NCBI GenBank assembly: GCA_022826195.1
Contig: JAJDVI010000058.1
Span: 1-64,000 of the forward strand
DNA from: Acidobacteriota bacterium
GTDB taxonomy: Bacteria > Acidobacteriota > Vicinamibacteria > Marinacidobacterales > Marinacidobacteraceae
Length of the DNA stretch: 64,000 nucleotides
Reading direction: 5' to 3'
In this document: piece after piece, positions 57,773 through 64,000 of the stretch
Layout: each line of letters starts with the position of its first letter
Numbering within the stretch: position 1 is the stretch's first letter
The notes under the pieces: generated by a model
Seen by the model: only the letters and a program-made list of their open reading frames with translations
The model's database searches: none
What the model was told of the DNA's origin: nothing
Translations under genes and position numbers: made by a program

Positions 57773-59223
57773 CAGATCCACGCGCCGGGAATCGCGGCGA
57801 CCCGCCCGGGCATGCCGCTGTCCGGAAGGGTTGCCCGCGGCTCCCCGCAGCCGGACCGGACCGGAAGGATCTTCCCGGGGTTCAGGAGTCCCTGCCGATT
57901 CCAGGCGTCGCGGACCCGGCGCATCGCTTCGAGGTCGTCCTCGTCGAAGAGCAGATCGAGCGAGTCCCGCTTCTCGATCCCGACCCCGTGCTCGCCGGAA
58001 AGCACTCCGCCGAGCCGGACGCAGAGGGAGAGCAGCTCGTGGCTGGCCGCCATCACCCGGGCCTTCTCGTCCGGGTCGCGGCCGTCGTAGGAGATGCAGG
58101 GATGGAGGTTGCCGTCGCCGGCGTGGAACACGTTCGCCACCCGGAGGTCGTGCCGTTTGCCGATCCGCTCGACCTCGGCGATCGCCTCCGGGAGCGCCGA
58201 GCGCGGGACCACCCCGTCCTGCACGTAGAGGTCCGTCGAGATGCGGCCCATGGCCCCGAAGGCGAACTTGCGGCCGCGCCAGAGCAGTTCCCGCTCCGCC
58301 GCGTCGTGCGCCACCCGGATTTCCAGAGCCCCGCACTCCTGGAGGATGCGGTCCACATCGGCGCGCTGGCGGGCGACCGCCGGTTTCGCGCCGTCGAGTT
58401 CGAGCAGCAGCACCGCCCCGGCATCCTTCGGATAGCCCGCTCCGATGCCGGCCTCGACCACCTCGATGGTGGCGGCGTCGAGCATCTCCATCGCCACCGG
58501 AACGGTGCCGGCCGCCACGATGCGGGAGACCGCTTCGCAGGCGGGCACCAGTCCCGCGAACGGCGCGAGGAGGGTCTCGACGGTCTCCGGAACCGGCAGC
58601 AGCCGTACCGTCGCCTCGGTGGCGATCCCGAGGGTGCCCTCGGAGCCGACGAAGAGGCCGACCAGGTCGTAGCCGGCGTCATCTTCGGACAGCACCACCA
58701 CTTCGCCGTCGTCGAGGACCACGGTGACCTCCAGGATGTGCGAGGTGGTGGCCCCCAGCTTGAAGCAGTGCGGCCCTCCCGAGTTCTCGGCGATGTTGCC
58801 CCCCAGCGTGCAGGCGGACTGGCTCGACGGGTCGGGAGCGAAGAAGAGTCCGAACGGGGCCGTCGCCCGGGAGATCTCGAGGTTGACCACCCCCGTCTGG
58901 CAGCGCGCGGTCCGCTCCGCGGGGTTGACCTCCAGAACGCGGTTCATCCCCGCCAGGGAGATCACCACCCCGCCCTCGATCGGCGTCGCTCCCCCGGAGA
59001 GGCCGGTCCCGGCCCCCCGCGCCGTGAACGGAACCCCGGCGGCGGCGCAGGCCCTCACCACCCGGGCGACCTCGGCGGTGGAACGCGGCAGCGCCACCGC
59101 CTGCGGCGCGCTCCGGTAGGCGGTGCTGCCGTCGCACTCGTAGGGGAGGGTGTGCTCCGGACGCAGGAGAAACCCGTGTTTGCCGAGGTGCGGGCGGAGT
59201 TCGGCGGCGAGGGCTTCCATCAT
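57772..59223 (-). CDS. glcD: Glycolate oxidase subunit, FAD-linked oxidase
   Basis: A 483-residue FAD-linked oxidase. The FAD domain includes GVPFTARGAGTGLSGGATPI (about 64-83) and CTLGGNIAENSGGPHCFKLG, then DLVGLFVGSEGTLGIATEAT. The C-terminal cap carries FHAGDGNLHP and LSGEHGVGIEKRD, the conserved histidine-rich active-site segments. It is the catalytic subunit oxidising glycolate or D-lactate. It is the first gene of a tightly packed glcDEF operon on the minus strand. The divergent yjbQ promoter lies about 80 bases away. Confidence 0.92.
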   Translation of the reverse strand: MMEALAAELRPHLGKHGFLLRPEHTLPYECDGSTAYRSAPQAVALPRSTAEVARVVRACAAAGVPFTARGAGTGLSGGATPIEGGVVISLAGMNRVLEVNPAERTARCQTGVVNLEISRATAPFGLFFAPDPSSQSACTLGGNIAENSGGPHCFKLGATTSHILEVTVVLDDGEVVVLSEDDAGYDLVGLFVGSEGTLGIATEATVRLLPVPETVETLLAPFAGLVPACEAVSRIVAAGTVPVAMEMLDAATIEVVEAGIGAGYPKDAGAVLLLELDGAKPAVARQRADVDRILQECGALEIRVAHDAAERELLWRGRKFAFGAMGRISTDLYVQDGVVPRSALPEAIAEVERIGKRHDLRVANVFHAGDGNLHPCISYDGRDPDEKARVMAASHELLSLCVRLGGVLSGEHGVGIEKRDSLDLLFDEDDLEAMRRVRDAWNRQGLLNPGKILPVRSGCGEPRATLPDSGMPGRVAAIPGAWI

Positions 59224-59302
59224 GGGCAGGGACGAATCGAGGCGGATTCGCGGGCGCGGGCGCCGATGGAAGTATCCCAGCCCACCCGGAGCGGCGTCCG
59301 GC

Positions 59303-59330
59303 GTTTGGGCCTCTTTCGACTTGGTATACT
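59303..59330 (+). promoter_or_regulatory. Sigma-70-like promoter for yjbQ
   Basis: TATACT (59325-59330) is a near-consensus -10. GTTTGG (59303-59308) with a 16-base spacer is a weak -35. The ATG of yjbQ is 64 bases downstream. A half copy of the dispersed repeat (GGTCTCAGACCGGCGCC) lies in the leader. Confidence 0.5.
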
Positions 59331-59394
59331 GGCTGTCCGCCTGTTCGCGGCGGTCTCAGACCGGCGCCAACCGGCACGGGTCAAGGAGTTCACG

Positions 59395-59898
59395 ATGCAA
59401 AGCGTACTGACGCAGCCGACGGTCAAGGCCGCACCGGCGCAGTCCAAGGAAGAGGTGATCCGCGGACAGATGAAGATCATGCATCGCACGCTGAAAGTGG
59501 TGACGGATTCCCGTGTGGAACTGCACAACATCAGCGACCGCGTTCGTGATCAGGTCCGCGCGTCGGGCATCAAGGCGGGTTTCCTCATCCTTTCAACGCT
59601 CCACACGACGACGGCGCTCTTCCTGAACGAGTTCCAGGCGGCCCTGATGGCCGACCTCACCGAGTGCCTCGAGCGCCTCGTGGACGCCGACGACGGCTAC
59701 CTCCACAACTGCGAGGACTGTTCCGACTGCGAGCGGAAGAACGCCGACGCCCATCTCCGGGCGACGCTGCTGGGCCACAACGTGACGGTGCCGATCCACG
59801 ACGGTGAGATCAGCCTCGGCCAGTGGCAGAGCATCCTCTTCGCGGAACTGGACGGGCCGCGCGACCGCACGGTCACCGCGCACCTGATCGGCGTCTGA
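59395..59898 (+). CDS. YjbQ family (UPF0047, secondary thiamine-phosphate synthase type)
   Basis: A 167-residue protein with the family signature GFLILSTLHTTTALFLNEFQ and, later, HLRATLLGHNVTVPIHDGEI then SLGQWQSILFAELDGPR. This includes the conserved H and E/Q positions. The members have weak thiamine-phosphate synthase activity when overproduced, but their main role is uncertain. There is an inserted cysteine cluster (CEDCSDCERKNADAH) that is less usual and could bind metal. AAGGAG precedes the ATG by seven bases. The first 25 residues are a polar extension. Confidence 0.9.
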   Translation: MQSVLTQPTVKAAPAQSKEEVIRGQMKIMHRTLKVVTDSRVELHNISDRVRDQVRASGIKAGFLILSTLHTTTALFLNEFQAALMADLTECLERLVDADDGYLHNCEDCSDCERKNADAHLRATLLGHNVTVPIHDGEISLGQWQSILFAELDGPRDRTVTAHLIGV

Positions 59899-59924
59899 TC
59901 CAGGCGCCTCCGACGCGCCGGGGG

Positions 59925-59968
59925 AGCGCCGGTCTTCAGACCGGCACCGCCGCCCAGCGGGCGGCGAA
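59925..59968 (+). repeat. Dispersed double-hairpin repeat after yjbQ
   Basis: GAGCGCCGGTCTTCAGACC opens the stem GCCGGTCTTCAGACCGGC. A second stem GCCGCCCAGCGGGCGGC and GAAAG follow. It starts about 27 bases after the yjbQ stop. Confidence 0.75.
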
Positions 59969-60046
59969 AGTCCCGAGGTCAAGCCTGATGGCGGCATCGG
60001 TTCCTCCACCGGGAAGGCGCCTCAAGACCGACGCCGGCAGGCGGGC

Positions 60047-60754
60047 GTGACTCCGCACTCAGCCGGTCCCCCGGTAGCGATCGTTACCGGTGCCAGCCAA
60101 GGGATCGGCGCGGCAACCGCGCTGGCGCTGGCGAAGAGGGGGTTCGGGGTCGCCCTGGCGGCCCGACGCCCCGCTGGTCTCGTCGCGATCGAGACCCGCA
60201 TCCGGGAAGCCGGGGGCTTCGCCTTCGTGGCCCCGACGGACGTAGCCGAACGCGATCAGGTGAGCGAGCTGGTGGCGGAAACCGAGCGGCGCTTCGGTCC
60301 CGTCGGACTGCTGGTCAACGCCGCCGGCGCCGTCCACCGGGCTCCCCTGACGTCAACGTCCGATGCGGACTTCGACAGCGTTCTCGGCGTGAACCTGAAG
60401 GGGACGTTCCTCTGCACCCGCGCCGTGCTCCCCGGCATGATCGAGCGGCGGCGGGGCCGGATCGTGAACCTCGCCGCCGTGGCCGGGCGGATCGGGGCGC
60501 CCCGCCTCGCCGCCTACTGCGCCTCCAAGTGGGGCGTCGTGGGATTCACCAAGGCGTGCGCGGAGGAACTGCGGCCCGCGGGCATCTCGGTCTTCGCCGT
60601 GTGCCCCGGGTCGGTGGATACGGAGTCCTACCGCGCCGCCATCCCGGGCGCCAAGCCGAGGTCCGCGCCCGAATCGGTCGCCGACGTCATCGTCTGGCTC
60701 GGCACCGAGGCCCCGGCCGCGATGAGCGGCTCCGTGGTCGACGCCCCCGGCTAG
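60047..60754 (+). CDS. Short-chain dehydrogenase/reductase with catalytic Ser replaced by Ala
   Basis: A 235-residue classical SDR. The nucleotide-binding TGASQGIG is at 15-22, NAAG at 91-94, and N116 lies in VLGVNLKGT. Y157 and K161 occur in AAYCASKWGVVG. The position 13 residues before the tyrosine, normally the catalytic serine (usually 'VNISS'), is alanine here (IVNLAAVAGRIGAP, A144). Activity may be reduced or may rely on another residue. An aspartate (D65) rather than a serine-rich loop follows strand 3. The GTG start has only a weak ribosome site. Substrate unknown. A repeat hairpin follows the stop. Confidence 0.88.
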   Translation: MTPHSAGPPVAIVTGASQGIGAATALALAKRGFGVALAARRPAGLVAIETRIREAGGFAFVAPTDVAERDQVSELVAETERRFGPVGLLVNAAGAVHRAPLTSTSDADFDSVLGVNLKGTFLCTRAVLPGMIERRRGRIVNLAAVAGRIGAPRLAAYCASKWGVVGFTKACAEELRPAGISVFAVCPGSVDTESYRAAIPGAKPRSAPESVADVIVWLGTEAPAAMSGSVVDAPG

Positions 60755-60756
60755 GA

Positions 60757-60807
60757 ATCGGAGCGCCGGCCTCCGGCCGGCATCGTCCGCCGCAGGCGGG
60801 CGAAACC
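60757..60807 (+). repeat. Dispersed double-hairpin repeat after the SDR gene
   Basis: GGAGCGCCGGCCTCCGGCC opens the stem GCCGGCCTCCGGCCGGC. CGTCCGCCGCAGGCGGGCG and GAAAC follow. It starts three bases after the SDR stop. Confidence 0.75.
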
Positions 60808-60904
60808 GCAGGATTCGACCCCGTTGACGCCGCCGGCCTGGAACCCCGGGTTCCCACCACCCTGGGCCTCCGCGTCCGGCGCGCTCTGCGAACTTCGGCG
60901 CTGT

Positions 60905-61339
60905 TCAGCCCGCTGGCGTCACGATGTCCAGGCTGTTCGCGAAGGCGGCGAAGTGCCGGACGTTCCAGGTGACGAGTGCGGAAGCACCGGCCTTGATCGC
61001 ACTGTGCGCGATCAGCACGTCGTACATACGGCCGCCTGTCGCTGCCTGGCGACGCGCTTCGCCCAGGGCACTCCAGACTTCATGCCCATCGAGGTGGATC
61101 GTGGGGGTTTCGCTCCAGTTCTCTTCGAGTAGAGCCAGGGCGGCCCGGGGAGGAATTCGGTAACGCCCCGGTAACCGGGTCAGTACTGCGTACGTCTCGG
61201 CCAGCGAGTGCGCTGCAAGGACGAGTTTCTGCCCGCTGTCAGCCCGGCCGAGAATCTCGGTGCGCGAGAGACGGTAGTGCTCATGCCAGTCACAGACGGA
61301 GGCGACCAGGACGCTGGTATCGCAGAGGTAACGGGTCAC
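60905..61339 (-). CDS. PIN-domain toxin (VapC-like)
   Basis: A 144-residue PIN-domain ribonuclease. Acidic active-site residues D7 (RYLCDTSVLVAS), E48 (SLAETYAVLTRLPG) and D107 (RMYDVLIAHSAIKAG) are in place, followed by LVTWNVRHF typical of this subfamily. The ATG overlaps the AbrB-type antitoxin stop by 4 bp. This is a second, unrelated vapBC-type pair in the window; the first uses a ribbon-helix-helix antitoxin. Confidence 0.87.
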   Translation of the reverse strand: MTRYLCDTSVLVASVCDWHEHYRLSRTEILGRADSGQKLVLAAHSLAETYAVLTRLPGRYRIPPRAALALLEENWSETPTIHLDGHEVWSALGEARRQAATGGRMYDVLIAHSAIKAGASALVTWNVRHFAAFANSLDIVTPAG

Positions 61340-61608
61340 TCCGCCGGATTCGCCGAGGGATCCGTCCCACGCAGGTCCTCGATGGTGCGCGCGACATCCG
61401 ACTCTGTCATCTGCGGCGTTCCCGCAGGGGCCACCGCCACGACCATAGTGCCGCGGCGCTCAAGGGTTACGGACAGCGGCGCCGGCTCCATCACGACCCG
61501 GTCGGACTCGAGTCGCAGCCGGACCCGGGTACCGGCCCGGAGCCCCGCAGCTTCCCGGATGCTCTTCGGGATGACCAGCCTGCCGGCGGCATCGATGGTA
61601 GAGGTCAT
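61336..61608 (-). CDS. AbrB/SpoVT-type antitoxin (VapB-like)
   Basis: A 90-residue protein. The swapped-hairpin AbrB domain is TIDAAGRLVIPKSIREAAGL then RAGTRVRLRLESDRVVMEP (about 4-42). The C-terminal part (TPQMTESDVARTIEDLRGTD) should bind the PIN toxin. The start codon lies inside an AT-rich inverted repeat that probably serves as operator. The 4-bp overlap with the toxin indicates coupling. Confidence 0.85.
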   Translation of the reverse strand: MTSTIDAAGRLVIPKSIREAAGLRAGTRVRLRLESDRVVMEPAPLSVTLERRGTMVVAVAPAGTPQMTESDVARTIEDLRGTDPSANPAE

Positions 61609-61628
61609 GGCATAAAAAATACCATAAG
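61606..61628. promoter_or_regulatory. AT-rich inverted repeat at the AbrB-type antitoxin start
   Basis: ATGGCAT (61607-61613) and ATACCAT (61619-61625) are inverted arms, six of seven pairs matching, around an A-run. The repeat overlaps the start codon and is a likely autoregulatory site. Confidence 0.55.
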
Positions 61629-61746
61629 CGATGGCGCTTCCGCTCCCGGCTCTCTGGTGCTTCGCGCCCAGGCAGTGGTGGGCCGATCGGTGGCCCGGTC
61701 CGCCGACACGTTTCTACCGTTTGCGCGGCCGGCGCAATCCGGTCTC

Positions 61747-61794
61747 GCGGCCCTCTGGGGCCGCGATGCCGGCCGGAGGCCGGCGCTCCGACGC
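61747..61794 (+). repeat. Dispersed double-hairpin repeat after the PPOX-fold gene
   Basis: GCGGCCCTCTGGGGCCGC is the first stem and GCCGGCCGGAGGCCGGC plus GCTCC the second. It ends two bases from the stop of the minus-strand gene at 61796. Confidence 0.75.
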
Positions 61795-61795
61795 G

Positions 61796-62197
61796 CTAGA
61801 GCGTGCTTACCGTCTCGGGCTGGATGTAGTAGGCGACCCGGACTTCGCCGGGGCGGCGCCACTCGTAGCGCTCGCCGCCGATGTACTTCCGGGCGAGGCG
61901 GTCGATTCCGTCCTCGGCGCCGTCCTCGGTGACCTTCACCACCCGGCCCCGGATCATGAGCGCCTTGAACGGATCGTCCGGATGGGTGGCGGAGAGGGCC
62001 ACCCGGGCGTCGCGCTTGATGTTCCTGTCCTTGACCCGCCCGGCCGCCGAGTTGACCACGATGAGATCGCCGTCGGTCTCCGCCCAGACCGGGGACACCT
62101 GGGGACTGCCGTCCGCCATCAGGGTGGCCAGGTGGACGTAGCAGCGGGTCGCCAGAAACTCCCGGACCTCGGGAGAGAGGGTGCTGGTTCGGGGCAT
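61796..62197 (-). CDS. PPOX-class (pyridoxamine 5'-phosphate oxidase fold) protein, probably F420- or FMN-dependent
   Basis: A 133-residue split beta-barrel flavoprotein-like protein. It contains FLATRCYVHLATLMADGSPQ then VSPVWAETDGDLIVVNSAAG, the common start of the PPOX family, and DRNIKRDARVALSATHPDDP then IRGRVVKVTEDG. Members reduce varied substrates with F420H2 or bind FMN or heme. The cofactor cannot be fixed from sequence. It lies 19 bases after the DsbA-like lipoprotein gene start region on the same strand and may be co-transcribed with the following genes. Confidence 0.8.
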   Translation of the reverse strand: MPRTSTLSPEVREFLATRCYVHLATLMADGSPQVSPVWAETDGDLIVVNSAAGRVKDRNIKRDARVALSATHPDDPFKALMIRGRVVKVTEDGAEDGIDRLARKYIGGERYEWRRPGEVRVAYYIQPETVSTL

Positions 62198-62216
62198 TCC
62201 CGGTGTCTCCGGAGGG

Positions 62217-63293
62217 TCAGTTCGACGCGTCGATCTCGCGCTCGATCTCGGCCGTCAACTGCTCGAACGACACCGCGCCGCCGATGTACCGACCGTTCAC
62301 GAACACGGCGGGAGTCCCGGTCTGTCCGAGGGCCAGGGCGGCGTCCAGATCCGTCTGCACCCGCTCATAGCTGCTGCCGGAGTTGAGGCACTGCGCGAAC
62401 TCCTCGGTGTCCAGGCCGAGCACCCTGGCGTGCTGTTCCAGGCCGTCGAGCGAGATGTTGTCGTCCGCCCACAGCGCGTCGTGGTACTCCCAGAACTGCC
62501 CCTGGTCCTCGGCGCAGACGGACGCTTCGTGCGCCTTCTGAGCCATCGGGTGCATGTTGCGCAGCGGGAAGTGCCGGAACACCAGGCGGACCTGGCTGGC
62601 AAGGGCCTCGTCCTCCCGGAGCCGGTTGATCGACGCGTCGAAACGCCGGCAGAAGGGACACTCGAAGCAGGAGAAGACCACGAGCTCCACCGGAGCGCTG
62701 TCCGGGCCGAGCGTAGCGTGACCCTCGGTTTCGATGGCGACCCGATAGGCGGGGACCGTCAGGTCCCAGTCGGCCTCGCGCAGCAGGCGGTTGCCCTCGA
62801 GCTCGATGTTCCGCGCCATCTTCTGGTTGGCGATCTGCCGGCGAAGGTCGGTCGCGATGTCCTCGAGCGGGCGCCCGATCTGCTGGCGGTTCTGGTCGTA
62901 GACGTACTGCAGTTCCTCGTCACTGACTTCCGGAAGGCCGATCTCCTGCGTGTAGTACTGGTTCAGGGTCATCCCTTTCTCGGCGGCGGCGGCAAGCATC
63001 ACCTGTTCGCGAGCCGCCCGCACCGCGCCCTGCTCGAGCAGGCTGTGGGTCTCGGTGTAGTAGTCGCTGCGCAACTGGGCGAGCTGGGATATGTCCCGGT
63101 CTCCCAGATCGTCGAGCGTGATCTCCTCGCCGTTCAGGACCCCGAGCACCTCCGAGTCCACTGTGTCGGGGAGCAGCGAGTCGGAGCCGGAAGCCTGGCC
63201 GCCGGAGCCGGCCACGGCCCCGCCGCAACTCGTAAGGGCAAGCAGCGCGGCGCCGGCAAGACACGGCGCCACCTTGACGAAGAACGTGCGCAT
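62217..63293 (-). CDS. Lipoprotein with SurA-like N-terminal region and DsbA-type thioredoxin domain
   Basis: A 358-residue predicted lipoprotein. The lipobox LALTSC places the acylated cysteine at C23. Residues about 45-165 are helical and resemble the SurA/PpiC N-terminal chaperone region (GEEITLDDL, ALLEQGAVRAAREQVML-like helices). A DsbA/DsbG-like thioredoxin domain follows, with the active site C-P-F-C in VVFSCFECPFCRRFDA and the cis-proline loop TGTPAVFVNGRYIGG. It probably acts as a periplasmic thiol oxidase or isomerase. A polar Gly/Ser-rich linker follows the lipobox. GAGGT precedes the chosen ATG. Confidence 0.85.
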   Translation of the reverse strand: MRTFFVKVAPCLAGAALLALTSCGGAVAGSGGQASGSDSLLPDTVDSEVLGVLNGEEITLDDLGDRDISQLAQLRSDYYTETHSLLEQGAVRAAREQVMLAAAAEKGMTLNQYYTQEIGLPEVSDEELQYVYDQNRQQIGRPLEDIATDLRRQIANQKMARNIELEGNRLLREADWDLTVPAYRVAIETEGHATLGPDSAPVELVVFSCFECPFCRRFDASINRLREDEALASQVRLVFRHFPLRNMHPMAQKAHEASVCAEDQGQFWEYHDALWADDNISLDGLEQHARVLGLDTEEFAQCLNSGSSYERVQTDLDAALALGQTGTPAVFVNGRYIGGAVSFEQLTAEIEREIDASN

Positions 63294-63353
63294 CGGAGAT
63301 ACCTCGTGATCGGGCGAAGGGTCGGACATCCGCCGCGCTGGCGCCGGACCGCT

Positions 63354-63833
63354 CTACTGCGATTCGCCCGAGCGGGTAAGGATACTTCGCCCCGCCGGGC
63401 TCTCCACGAGGAGCGTGTAAGGCCCGTCGTTCAGGAGCGAGACCTCCATCATCGCGCCGAAGCGGCCGGTGCCCACCGGAACCCCGAGTTCCCGCAGCCG
63501 GGCGCAGAAGTCCTCGTAGAGCGCTTCGGCCTCGGGTCCCGGGGCGGCGCGGGTGAAGGACGGACGCCTTCCCTTGCGGCAGTTCCCGAGCAGGGTGAAC
63601 TGCGACACCGCGAGGACTTCCCCGCCGGTCTCGAGCACGCTCCGCTCCGGCTCCCCTTCGGGGGCCCGGAACATCCGCAGCCCGGCGATCTTCTTCGCGA
63701 GCCAGGCGGCGTCCTCCGCGGTGTCCGTGACGGAGACCCCGAGCAGCACCAGCAGCCCCGTCCCGATTTCGGAAACGAGTTCGCCGTCCACCGAGACCGA
63801 TGCGCGGCAGACCCGCTGGACGGCGGCGATCAT
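63354..63833 (-). CDS. dtd: D-aminoacyl-tRNA deacylase
   Basis: A 159-residue DTD protein starting MIAAVQRVCRASVSVDGELV. The active-site block SQFTLLGNCRKGRRPSFTRA (usually SQFTLYGDTRKGRRPSF) and the Gly-cisPro-like segment LLNDGPYTLLVES (usually NxGPVT) are recognisable with small substitutions. It removes D-amino acids mischarged on tRNA. Its ATG overlaps the stop of an upstream CBS-domain gene by 4 bp. The C-terminal 15 residues extend beyond the usual end. Confidence 0.92.
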   Translation of the reverse strand: MIAAVQRVCRASVSVDGELVSEIGTGLLVLLGVSVTDTAEDAAWLAKKIAGLRMFRAPEGEPERSVLETGGEVLAVSQFTLLGNCRKGRRPSFTRAAPGPEAEALYEDFCARLRELGVPVGTGRFGAMMEVSLLNDGPYTLLVESPAGRSILTRSGESQ

Positions 63834-64000
63834 CCCGGGATGCCCCGGGGCGGGCCGTCCCCCGTTCCCGGTGCGATGCCGTAGGCGCGGAGCAGGTCGG
63901 AGACCGTGACGACCGCCTCGAGCTGATGGAGGTCCACCCGGCTCACCACGGGCAGGGTGTCCATGCGGAGGCGGCCCATGGTGGCCAGGACGTGGTCGAT
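63830..64000 (-). CDS. C-terminal end of a CBS-domain protein
   Basis: The last 56 codons of a gene that starts beyond the window. IDHVLATMGRLRMDTLPVVS then RVDLHQLEAVVTVSDLLRAY is the second half of a CBS pair, as at the C-terminus of ClC-type chloride channels or CBS regulators. It ends in a short Gly/Pro tail. It overlaps dtd by 4 bp. Confidence 0.6.
   Translation of the reverse strand: MDHVLATMGRLRMDTLPVVSRVDLHQLEAVVTVSDLLRAYGIAPGTGDGPPRGIPG

Overview
This is a high-GC, gene-dense bacterial chromosomal segment. It carries a DUF5916 outer-membrane protein, a stand-alone duplicated FtsX/MacB-type permease of the kind first described in Acidobacteria (ADOP), paired secreted amidohydrolases, an M28 peptidase and bacterial UvrA, UvrC, ScpA and ScpB. 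Together these suggest Acidobacteriota or a neighbouring phylum. That is an inference from gene content, because no rRNA or ribosomal protein gene is present. No tRNA, integrase or intact transposase was recognised.

Layout. 1-4.6 kb (minus): the start of a PQQ alcohol dehydrogenase, then a secreted-hydrolase operon of two amidohydrolases, a serine hydrolase and a small membrane protein. 4.7-10.4 kb (plus): class IV aminotransferase, CPA2 cation/proton antiporter, DUF5916 protein and DoxX. 10.5-19.8 kb: a tandem pair of small exported proteins, rhomboid protease, UvrA, a Uma2-like protein, a DUF2090 aldolase-like protein and the ADOP permease. 20.2-26.7 kb (minus): a VapBC pair, then uvrC, trpS, scpA, scpB and a fused rluB-cmk gene, mostly joined by 4-bp overlaps. 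27.2-28.2 kb: a quinone oxidoreductase.

28.4-47.1 kb is an accessory, defence-like island with visibly lower GC in places. It contains a PD-(D/E)XK-like protein; a DUF4143 ATPase overlapping a 1337-residue NACHT-type NTPase with a C-terminal nuclease-like domain; and, convergent to these, a type III-like restriction operon of res, a DUF2283 protein, a mod methyltransferase and a KAP-family NTPase. A Panacea/YwgA-like plus DUF2335 membrane protein pair follows, then an XRE regulator with three operator-like repeats, a HigA-like antitoxin whose HigB toxin survives only as a C-terminal stub, and a second DUF4143 ATPase flanked on both sides by a 53-54 bp tandem repeat.

47.2-64 kb returns to core and metabolic genes: an ERG4/ERG24-type sterol reductase, alpha-carbonic anhydrase, KatG, a VIT-family transporter, M28 peptidase, a third DUF4143 ATPase, the glcD-glcE-glcF glycolate oxidase operon, YjbQ, an SDR enzyme, an AbrB/PIN toxin-antitoxin pair, a PPOX-fold protein, a DsbA-like lipoprotein, Dtd and the end of a CBS-domain protein.

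Two features run across the window. A family of GC-rich double-hairpin repeats sits mostly just after stop codons. Each of the three DUF4143 ATPase genes has an inverted repeat in or beside its promoter, which suggests each is controlled by a repressor. The most promising candidate for an undescribed system is the DUF4143-NACHT-nuclease operon with its duplicated palindromic operators, facing a restriction operon that has gained a KAP NTPase.
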